Assembly: GCA_016342415.1 (NCBI GenBank)
Contig: JAEIOD010000007.1
Location: 1 to 64,000, forward strand
From: Clostridiales bacterium
GTDB taxonomy: Bacteria; Bacillota; Clostridia; Peptostreptococcales; Acidaminobacteraceae
Direction: 5' to 3'
DNA length: 64,000 nt
The position numbers and the translations under genes are program-made. The notes beneath the pieces are model-generated. The model worked only from the letters and a program-made list of their open reading frames with translations. It did no database searches and was not told the origin of the DNA. Positions 33,464 to 41,400 of this stretch are shown here, one piece after another; position 1 is the stretch's first letter, and every line of letters begins with the position of its first letter.

Positions 33464-34492
33464 ATGAGATATATAAAAGATATTATGTTGGAAAAAGCGA
33501 TTTTACACGTCATTGATTCACATGCTGACGAGGCAATACTTACTCAGAGGGAATTATCTATTAATGAAGATGTAGAGGAGTTTGTAAGAAAGCATGTTTT
33601 AAAATCATTGAATGATGATGAAACCATGTCATGTCGTTTTTTTAGTGAAAGTGGTGTTGTTGCACAAAATGTAAGAAAGGTAATTGAGGATCAGGATACC
33701 TTTGTTGAAGTTTCTCAGATTTTGACCAATCATATGTTTGAAACCATCAAACATTCAGATATTCCAGCAGGTGATATGCTGTATGTACAGTATATTGCTG
33801 ATGAACAAAGATGCTTTGGTATTTTAAAGTTGGATTATCAAATGTCTTATATGCATAATATTACTTTTGATGAAGAAGCGCTTTGCATTAATTTAATTTC
33901 TCAAGAGGTAGGTCTGCCCAGTATCGGTCAAAGGCTAAAAAAGTGTGCATTCTTTACGAAAGCACCTGAAAATCAGTTTGAAATGATTATTTTGGATAAG
34001 AAACAAAAAATTGAAGATAGTAACATTGATTATTTTGTAAAAGATTTTTTAGATGTCGTAACTATTACTGACGACACAGAAAAAACAAGACGTTTTAAAG
34101 CAACTGTAGAAAAATGGACTCAAAAAAATTTATCAGATCAAATAGAAGCTGCGGATACAGTAAGAGCTGTAATCAATGAAACACTTCTTAGTGAGAATGA
34201 AATTTCTGTAGATACACTGGCTTCTGAAATGTTTGATAATGTACCGGAAATCAAAGAAAGTTTTCAAGAAGCTGTAGCAGATGCAGGTTATCGTCAAGGG
34301 AGTAATTTTCAAATTGACAAAACCTGGGTTGATAAGAAAATGAAATCAAAACAAATTAAAACGGATACGGGTGTTGTGATTAAAGGTGAGTTTGATTTCT
34401 TTAAGGACAGTCAAAGATTTATTGTTAAAAAAAATGGCGACGGGACAGTTGATTACGTGATTAAGAACGTCAGAAATGCGGTTGAAAGATAG
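33464..34492 (+). CDS. NdpA-like nucleoid-associated protein
   Basis: The 342-residue protein resembles the nucleoid-associated NdpA/YejK family: it opens with IMLEKAILHVIDSHADEAILTQRELSINEDVEEFVRKHV, has a central GDMLYVQYIADEQRCFGILKLDYQ and a C-terminal region with VVIKGEFDFFKD. Such proteins are widely distributed but their role is poorly defined; DNA association is known for E. coli YejK. It starts 3 nt after the pseudouridine synthase gene, with GGAG inside that gene's end. Confidence 0.8.
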   Translation: MRYIKDIMLEKAILHVIDSHADEAILTQRELSINEDVEEFVRKHVLKSLNDDETMSCRFFSESGVVAQNVRKVIEDQDTFVEVSQILTNHMFETIKHSDIPAGDMLYVQYIADEQRCFGILKLDYQMSYMHNITFDEEALCINLISQEVGLPSIGQRLKKCAFFTKAPENQFEMIILDKKQKIEDSNIDYFVKDFLDVVTITDDTEKTRRFKATVEKWTQKNLSDQIEAADTVRAVINETLLSENEISVDTLASEMFDNVPEIKESFQEAVADAGYRQGSNFQIDKTWVDKKMKSKQIKTDTGVVIKGEFDFFKDSQRFIVKKNGDGTVDYVIKNVRNAVER

Positions 34493-34521
34493 AAGACCTT
34501 TTAATTTAGAGAAAACTGATG

Positions 34522-34740
34522 TATAATATAAGTAAGCCTAGGATGTGCGTTGTCATATAAAATTCAACCACTGAATTTATATTGGAATTTCGGGTTTTAA
34601 CATTGAAGACATGCCTTGTATGAGGACATCCGATATGCTAAACAGATCATCCACCTGTGAGGTGTGGTGTGAAATTTTTCTGGTGACGGCATTCCGGGTA
34701 AACTTGTTCTTATTTATTTAAGGACATTTTTTTTTAGGAG
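34522..34740 (+). ncRNA. Candidate structured RNA (possibly 6S-like) upstream of the MocR gene
   Basis: A TATAAT (34522-34527) is followed by about 190 nt with long-range pairing between its ends. ATAAG (34528-34532) pairs with CTTAT (34709-34713), CCT (34537-34539) with GGG (34696-34698), and GGATG (34541-34545) with CATTC (34690-34694), separated by internal loops. Inside are a hairpin at 34554-34584 (ATATAA+ATTCA arms) and one at 34648-34669 (CATCCACCT with AGGTGTGGTG). A T tract follows near 34727-34735. The interrupted closing stem and length recall 6S RNA, but I cannot confirm that; a leader regulating the MocR gene is the alternative. Confidence 0.45.
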
Positions 34741-34746
34741 AATTGT

Positions 34747-36216
34747 ATGAATTTAGATGCTATTAAAATTGATAAAACAAGTAAAATTCCACTCTATATT
34801 CAAATATCCAATCAGATAAAAAGTTTATTGGATGAAGGCATAATCGAAGTGGAAGATAAATTACCACCCATTAGATTGTTATCTCAACATTTGAATGTCA
34901 ACAATGTGACGATTGTTAATGCTTATCAACTTCTATCAGATGAAAAAGTGACTTATAAAGTGCGTGGAAGTGGTTCTTATATTGCCCCTAAATCAGAAGA
35001 ACTGATGGCGCAAATATCAGAATTTGACAATGCGGAAAATCAAGTGTATCAAATGAAAGAAGCACAAATGGTAGTACATGATTATACCATTAACTTTGCT
35101 ACTGCGACACCAAAATCTAATTTGTTTCCAGTTACTGATTTTAAGAAAGCTATAAATTATGTTTTGGATAGAGATTTAGGAGAAGCTTTTGGTTATCAAG
35201 AAGCCAAAGGTTACTTGTCTTTAAGAGAATCAATTAGCGGTTATTTATTACATCAAAATATTCATTCAACACCTGAAAACATCCAAATAATTTCAGGTGC
35301 ACAACAAGGGTTGGATATTGTTGCAAAATCAGTCTTAAATTATAGTGATGTTGTTTTGGTAGAAGCACCAACTTATTCTGGAGCAATTGCGTCTTTTAGA
35401 TCAAGAGGTGTTAAGATTGTTCAAATTCCAATGCTGGTAGATGGTGTTAACATGAATAAGTTGGAAGAAATCATTAAAAGGTATCAACCTAAAATGATGT
35501 ATACAATGATTAACTGTCAAAATCCGACCGGGTATACATATAGCATGAAAAAGAAAGATGAATTGTTGTTACTGGCAAAAAAATACAATATGTTTATTTT
35601 GGAAGATGACTATGTAGGAGAGTTGATTTATTCAAAACAGAATTCTTTGTCGTTGAAATCTTTAGACAGCAATAATCAGGTGATTTATATTAAATCATTT
35701 TCAAAAATTCTAATGCCGGGTTTGAGATTGGGTTTTATGATAGTACCGGATAAGCTTAATCAAAGCATCTTAAATGCAAAACAAGCTACGGATATTTCAA
35801 CTTCAGGTCTAATTCAAAGAGCTTTTGATGTTTATTTAAGAAATGGGCAATGGGAAAAACAGTTGAAGCAGATGAAAAAGATTTATTATAAACGATATCA
35901 AAAAATGATTGAAATGTTGAATGAACATTTACCTCGAAGTATCAATTATTATGTGCCAAAAGGTGGTATATTATTTTGGGTGGAATTACCTAAAACAATG
36001 GATAGTCGTGTTTTTTATGAAAGTATCAAACATAAAGAGATTGCTATTGTACCTGGTGATATGTTCTATTACTCAGATCGAAAAAATAATGCGATTCGGT
36101 TGAGTATTGCAGCGGTTCAAGAAGATGAGATTGAAGAGGGCATTAAACTGTTGTGTGGTTATTTAAGAGATTTTTTATGCATGAACAAGCAAAAAGAGAA
36201 ATTGCCTATATTATAA
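34747..36216 (+). CDS. MocR-family regulator (GntR winged helix fused to aminotransferase-like domain)
   Basis: The 489-residue protein has a GntR-type winged helix (residues 10-75; LPPIRLLSQHLNVNNVTIVNAYQLL) joined to a fold-type I aminotransferase domain. The PLP site is visible: QNPTGYTYS, the Asp in ILEDDYVGEL and the Schiff-base Lys in YIKSFSKILMPGLRLGF near residue 318. PLP-binding MocR proteins often control vitamin B6 genes (PdxR), GABA use or other amino-acid genes. A pdxST operon exists 10 kb upstream, but not adjacent. TAGGAG precedes the ATG. Confidence 0.92.
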   Translation: MNLDAIKIDKTSKIPLYIQISNQIKSLLDEGIIEVEDKLPPIRLLSQHLNVNNVTIVNAYQLLSDEKVTYKVRGSGSYIAPKSEELMAQISEFDNAENQVYQMKEAQMVVHDYTINFATATPKSNLFPVTDFKKAINYVLDRDLGEAFGYQEAKGYLSLRESISGYLLHQNIHSTPENIQIISGAQQGLDIVAKSVLNYSDVVLVEAPTYSGAIASFRSRGVKIVQIPMLVDGVNMNKLEEIIKRYQPKMMYTMINCQNPTGYTYSMKKKDELLLLAKKYNMFILEDDYVGELIYSKQNSLSLKSLDSNNQVIYIKSFSKILMPGLRLGFMIVPDKLNQSILNAKQATDISTSGLIQRAFDVYLRNGQWEKQLKQMKKIYYKRYQKMIEMLNEHLPRSINYYVPKGGILFWVELPKTMDSRVFYESIKHKEIAIVPGDMFYYSDRKNNAIRLSIAAVQEDEIEEGIKLLCGYLRDFLCMNKQKEKLPIL

Positions 36217-36240
36217 AAGACCGTTAGCTAACGGTCTTTT
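36215..36240. terminator. Bidirectional terminator between MocR and bactofilin genes
   Basis: A perfect 26-nt palindrome with arms AAAAGACCGTTAG and CTAACGGTCTTTT overlaps the stop codons of both convergent genes. Confidence 0.9.
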
Positions 36241-36679
36241 TATTGTTACTATTATTGTTGTTATGTTCTTTATGATTCTTTTCTTTATTTTTTGAGTCGT
36301 TATTTTTTTCTTTGTCTGGAGTTTTTTTATCTTTTTTATCAGGATTGATATCACAATTACCTTGGAAGATACCGCCTTCTTCAATAGTGAAACTTGATAC
36401 TGTAATATCACCATTAAGTTTACCCGATTTGAATATTTTAAGTTGTGTTTCACTATGGACGCTACCGTTTACTGAACCTGAAATCTCACAGTAGTTAGCT
36501 TCTACATCTGCATTAACAATTGCATGATCTCCTATGATAACATCACCTTTAGATTTAACACTGCCTGAAACTTTACCGTCGATACGTACAGAACCTTCAC
36601 TGATGATATCACCATCGATAGAAGAATCTAATCCAATGATAACATCGAAATCTTTACTTGTTTTTTTGATAAAAGCCAT
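36224..36679 (-). CDS. Bactofilin
   Basis: The 151-residue protein contains a bactofilin domain (about 14-110) made of short beta-helix repeats, for example IDGDIISEGSVRIDGKVSGSVKSKGDVIIG. Bactofilins polymerise without nucleotide into membrane-associated filaments that position cell-wall enzymes. The C-terminal 40 residues are low-complexity and rich in Lys, Asn and Asp. It lies 9 nt after an M23 endopeptidase gene on the same strand, the standard bactofilin-M23 pairing. AGGAGG precedes the ATG. Confidence 0.93.
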   Translation of the reverse strand: MAFIKKTSKDFDVIIGLDSSIDGDIISEGSVRIDGKVSGSVKSKGDVIIGDHAIVNADVEANYCEISGSVNGSVHSETQLKIFKSGKLNGDITVSSFTIEEGGIFQGNCDINPDKKDKKTPDKEKNNDSKNKEKNHKEHNNNNSNNKKTVS

Positions 36680-36688
36680 TATTGCCTC

Positions 36689-37702
36689 CTAATTATCATA
36701 TCTTAAAACCCCTGTAGGGTCTATTTGTTCGTCTTCATAGTGAATTTCAAAATGGAGATGTGGTCCTGTACTTGTACCTGTTGTACCAACTTTAGATATA
36801 ATATCGCCTTTTTCAACAACATCACCTACATTAACTAGAATAGAATTATTATGAGCATAAACTGTTTCATAACCGTATCCATGTGAAATGATAACAACTT
36901 TTCCAAAACTTCCACTCCAACTGGCGAATGTAACAACACCACTACCTGCGGCTTGTATAGCATCTCCTCGGTTACCTGTAATATCAATACCATAATGGAA
37001 TGATCTTAAACCTGTAATTGGATGTCTTCTATAACCAAAGCCTGAAGAAATTCTACCTTCTAGTGGAATGTTGTCTGGTAGACAATCTAAGTAGTCAATT
37101 TCACTTTCAATTTCGTTGATGAGAGTACTAGATGTTTCTTTCATTGTAGCTATCAACTCAGATAATTCATCTTGTTTTTTTATTTCTTCAATATCAATTT
37201 CTGCATCTTCATCGTCTTCGTTAGTAAATGATGAGATAGCTTGGATACTAGTTCGATCTAACGATCTAGTAATGGGTACCGATATACTTGAATTGTTGTC
37301 TTCGTTGAATGTTGCAATAACATTAGTCATTTCAAGATATAATTCATTGACTTCTGCAATTCGAGTATTGAGATAATCTAAAACATCTTCATTGTCTTCG
37401 ACTAAGCCAATAATCTCAGAACCCTGTAAAGTTGTTTTGCTTTCCAACGAAGCGATTAATTCTAAATTAGACATGAGCTCAGTAGATAAATGAGTATTTT
37501 CATTATCAAGTTTCTGAGTTTTACTGTAATACGTTACAGATGTAATCGAGATCATAATGTTTAGCACAATAAATCCGATTAAGAACGTATATGTTGCGAA
37601 CGAATTTAATCTCAGTTGTTTAGTAGTTTTAGTGGTTTTTGGTATGATTAAAACTGTGAAGTCACTAAATATTGTTTGCCTAAGCTTTTTCCAAAACTTC
37701 AT
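36689..37702 (-). CDS. Membrane-anchored M23 (LytM-type) peptidoglycan endopeptidase
   Basis: The 337-residue protein has one membrane segment (about residues 33-56), a coiled-coil-like region to about 200, and a C-terminal M23 domain beginning GRISSGFGYRRHPITG. The zinc ligands are in FHYGIDI and the HLHFEIHY motif. It should cut peptidoglycan cross-links at the outer face of the membrane. Pairing with the bactofilin gene indicates localised cell-wall remodelling. GAAAGGT precedes the ATG. Confidence 0.93.
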   Translation of the reverse strand: MKFWKKLRQTIFSDFTVLIIPKTTKTTKQLRLNSFATYTFLIGFIVLNIMISITSVTYYSKTQKLDNENTHLSTELMSNLELIASLESKTTLQGSEIIGLVEDNEDVLDYLNTRIAEVNELYLEMTNVIATFNEDNNSSISVPITRSLDRTSIQAISSFTNEDDEDAEIDIEEIKKQDELSELIATMKETSSTLINEIESEIDYLDCLPDNIPLEGRISSGFGYRRHPITGLRSFHYGIDITGNRGDAIQAAGSGVVTFASWSGSFGKVVIISHGYGYETVYAHNNSILVNVGDVVEKGDIISKVGTTGTSTGPHLHFEIHYEDEQIDPTGVLRYDN

Positions 37703-37773
37703 ATAATACCTTTCTAATATTAAGTTACACCAAATTAATAATAACAGATATTATGATTAATTTCAAATTTTCT

Positions 37774-37859
37774 TGATGTGAAGTGTGAAATCACATCTAA
37801 AGTTTAAAAAAAGTCCCGTGGGAAAACGATAAATAATCGTTTTCATAAACAGTCACATC
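37774..37859 (+). promoter_or_regulatory. Cluster of inverted repeats in the M23-MarR divergent region
   Basis: GATGTGA (37775-37781) and TCACATC (37791-37797) form an inverted repeat, and a third TCACATC lies at 37853-37859. Between them GAAAACGAT (37822-37830) and ATCGTTTTC (37836-37844) form a perfect 9-bp hairpin with no T tract. The region lies between two divergent genes and upstream of the MarR promoter, so these are candidate operators. Confidence 0.5.
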
Positions 37860-37879
37860 TCGCTTTATAACAGTACTAC

Positions 37880-37908
37880 TTGTATTAAATATTTATATTT
37901 TATATAAT
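37880..37908 (+). promoter_or_regulatory. Promoter of the MarR gene
   Basis: TTGTAT -35 (37880-37885), a 17-nt spacer and a perfect TATAAT -10 (37903-37908), about 30 nt before the ATG. Confidence 0.7.
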
Positions 37909-37936
37909 GAAAGTATAAATATATTTGGAGGGACGA

Positions 37937-38377
37937 ATGAATAGTAATATTTCAGACAATAGAGTCGTTGGTATAGAAGAAAATTTTAGACGTGCAAGTT
38001 GGAAAATTAAACTTAAAGGAAGAGAAATATTAGGTGATTTTGATATCACACCACCACAGTTTAATGCTTTATTGACACTCAATAAGGAAGAAAACTTAAC
38101 CATTGGTGAATTGAGTAGCAAGATGTACTTGGCATGTAGTACAGTTACAGATTTACTAGATCGTATGGAAAGAAATGAACTGGTAGTCAGAGTTAAAGAT
38201 GAAAAAGATAGAAGAGTTGTAAGGATTAAAGTATTAAAAAAAGGGCATATTGTGATAGAGGGTGTTCTTGAAAACAGAAGAAAGTATATTTCAGAGATTT
38301 TAGCGGGTCTTTCAGAAGATATGATTGACAGCGTTTATGAAGTTATGGAAATGCTGAATGAAAAGATGAGTTTATAA
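37937..38377 (+). CDS. MarR-family transcriptional regulator
   Basis: The 146-residue protein is a winged-helix regulator of the MarR type: the recognition helix lies in LTIGELSSKMYLACSTVTDLLDRMERNELV and the wing in RVKDEKDRRVVRIKVLKKG. It would act as a dimer. I started it at the ATG at 37937, which follows GGAGGG by 5 nt. It has its own promoter and terminator. The repeats at 37774-37859 could be its targets. The ligand is unknown. Confidence 0.92.
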   Translation: MNSNISDNRVVGIEENFRRASWKIKLKGREILGDFDITPPQFNALLTLNKEENLTIGELSSKMYLACSTVTDLLDRMERNELVVRVKDEKDRRVVRIKVLKKGHIVIEGVLENRRKYISEILAGLSEDMIDSVYEVMEMLNEKMSL

Positions 38378-38399
38378 TCTGATTATATAGAATAATAGG

Positions 38400-38434
38400 A
38401 TTCATAAGTCACTAATCGATTTATGAATTTTTTA
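38400..38434 (+). terminator. Terminator of the MarR gene
   Basis: ATTCATAA (38400-38407) pairs with TTATGAAT (38421-38428) and is followed by Ts. Confidence 0.7.
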
Positions 38435-38450
38435 ATATGTGGAGGTTGGC

Positions 38451-41400
38451 ATGAATTTAATCAATCATAGATATCAAGTTATAGAAGCATTGCAAACTGA
38501 TGCTTATGGTGAAATTCTATTAGTCAAGGATATGAAAAGAGACATTGTTTGTAAAATGAGATTATTCTCAGTAGAATTTTCTCAGAATAAATTAATTTCG
38601 TTTTATCAAACAAATTTTGTTCACTATTCAACTATAGTTCATCCTAATTTATATACAAATTATAAGTTTGATATTGTGGACTTAATTGATGAAAAAACAC
38701 AGAATAGGAAACAATTTTTTTATACATATGAGAAAGAGATAGAACAAACGATTGATTATATGGATTTGAGTAGACAGGAAGCGATAGAAGTGCTTCTTGA
38801 AATTTGTGTTGCGCTAAAATATCTCCATTTTAGAGGGGTTATTTATAAATACCTTACTTTTGATACTATTCATATCTATAGGGATGATAGAGAAAAATTA
38901 AGAATCAAGCTAACTGATTTAGCCTCGACATTATTGTATCAAGACGTTATTCGGTCAGATAAGACTTACAACCAGTTCATTGCTCCTGAAATATACTGGA
39001 AGGAAAGACATAATGCGCAAGCAGACATTTATTCGCTGGGCATAGTTTTTTATTACCTGTATCATAGATATTCTTTTAAGAATAAAACTGTTGATGAAAG
39101 TTTGAAAAAAAATATTAAGAATGCTGTTGATAAAATAGTTGCACAAATGATTAGAATTTCTGCGGTAGATGAAATTACATCAATCCAAGAATTCTTAAAG
39201 ATTATTGGAGATATGCTAAATTTAACTATTTTAGTAGATGATTTAGAGTACTATAATAAGCTTCAATTAAAAGCACCTATCTTAGAACGATTTAACGAAC
39301 GAACATTTTTCACAAAAAGTGTGAAAGATAAGTTTGATAAGAATTCTGACATCAATGCAGTTATTATTGTAGGAGATATCGGTACAGGTAAAACTAGAAT
39401 ATTAGATGAAGCCGAAACACTTCTTAAGTGGGAAGGGCATCGTGTTATAAGAATCAATTGTGAATCCAACAACTTTAACTATGAATCTTTTGTTCAAATT
39501 ATCCATCAGATCATTGATTATGGTGATTTGAGTCAAGAGTTAATTATGAAGTATGGTTCTGAAATCGTTAAATTTATCCCGGAGTATACACAAATATGGG
39601 GTGTTAACTTTGTTGAGACTCTTGAGGCTGATATTGAGCAATTACGTGTCAAGAACAGATTACAAAACTTCCTAAGAGAGTACTCAATGTTGCATAAAAT
39701 AGTACTCATTTTTGATAATCTTCATGTTCTAGATGATGATCAGTTGGAGTTGGTAAATCATCTATGTTTGGCCAATAAGGAAAATCAATATTATATTATT
39801 GGTTCTTATGAAAGTGAAAATGTATACAATGAAATATATGATGCTTGGGAGCAATCTAATAAAATCATAATGAAGACACTCAACAATTTTAATTATGATC
39901 AAGCCTCTCAATTTGTAAGCAGTTTGTTGGGAGTTGGTTATAATCCAATAGAGTTGACTGCTAAAGTGATGAGAGATGCCAATGGTAATTTAAAACATAT
40001 TAAGAGTATTGTTAAATTTTTATTTGATCAGGGTCATTTATCAATCAATCATAACTATGAATGGGTATTAGATGACTTATTTGATGAAGAGGATACCACC
40101 CCGTTAAATATCAGTATCGACACTATTGATGCACTTCAGGATATTCCTTCTGAGAGCATGAAAATCTTAAGTATTATCGCACTCTTTAAAGACGCAGCTT
40201 CATTAGATGCCATATTTGAGTTGGTACCTGAACAAAGAGAACATTTAAAAAGCATTTTAACAAAATTGGTTAAAATGAGCATCATTAAGATGAAATTTGA
40301 TGACAATGGAGAAACCTATGACTATTGTAGTCGTTCATTAAAACGTTCTATGTCAGATGCAATGTTGAAAAAAGACAGAGAAGCTTTACATCTTAAGATT
40401 GCCAAATATCTGGAAAATAGTGAACTTGGAGAGCAAAATCAAGTATTAGAAGCCATTATATTTCATTTCAGCAATGGTAATAATAAGTCAAAGGCTATTG
40501 ATTATTCTTTGATTTTAGCAAAAAATCTTGAAAACAATCATATGTATGTCCAAGCGATAGAGATTTATAATCGTGCGTTGGGTATTTTACATTCGCAGGT
40601 AAAAGTCGTTTCAATTGGTGAAATATATTATGATATAGCAAGAATTTATGACTTGATTGGTGAAAGTGAGTTATCACAAAATTTTGCTTATAAGGGTCTA
40701 GATGTTTCTAGAGAATTTATGGATCAAAATTTGATGGCTAGATCTATGATACTTTTAGCTAATCAGTATGGCAAAAGAAGAGATATGACTCGGTGTCGCC
40801 AATATATTGATAATATCTATAATGTATTAGAGCAAGTAACCGATGAGTCTATTCGATTTGATGTGCTTCTTGTAGAAATAGAAATATATTTTGCGGAAAG
40901 TCATTTGGAGAAAATTGAAGAAATATTATCTGAAATCAAATCACAGCTAAATGATGATAAAAAAGCCGTGTACTTAACTATACTTGGTAGACTTCAATTG
41001 AGAAAAGGTGAACTAGGGGATGCTTTAAAGGCTTTCACTGAGGCTATAGAACTATTTGATAAAAATCCTACTAAAAATCCATTAAGAGCGCTCGAACCGT
41101 TAAACTATACAGGTGTGCTGTATGCTTTTTATTTAGATGAGATCAAAAAAGGTAGAGGTTATTTCTTAGAGGCAATTAGGAAAACTGAATCGTGGAATTT
41201 GAGTAGATCAACTGCAAAGTATGTTCGAAATCTAGGTAAGACATACCTGATTGAAGATCAATTGGAATTTGCCTTTGATGTGTTCATTAAAGCTTTGAAT
41301 ATTGTTGAAAGTACGATGAATGGATTTTTAAGAGCAGATATTTGTAGATATCTATGTATTTCATATTTGAAGTCAGAGAATTATCAGAAGGCATCATTTT

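Noticed and set aside
34535..34740. T-box, SAM, lysine, purine, THF, ZTP or c-di-GMP riboswitch in front of the MocR gene
   Set aside because: None of the conserved cores I know for these classes is present, so I left it as an unassigned structured RNA.
36211..36453. An 80-residue frame in the bactofilin 3' region
   Set aside because: It overlaps the low-complexity Lys/Asn tail of bactofilin in another frame; the Lys/Ile-rich translation is a by-product.
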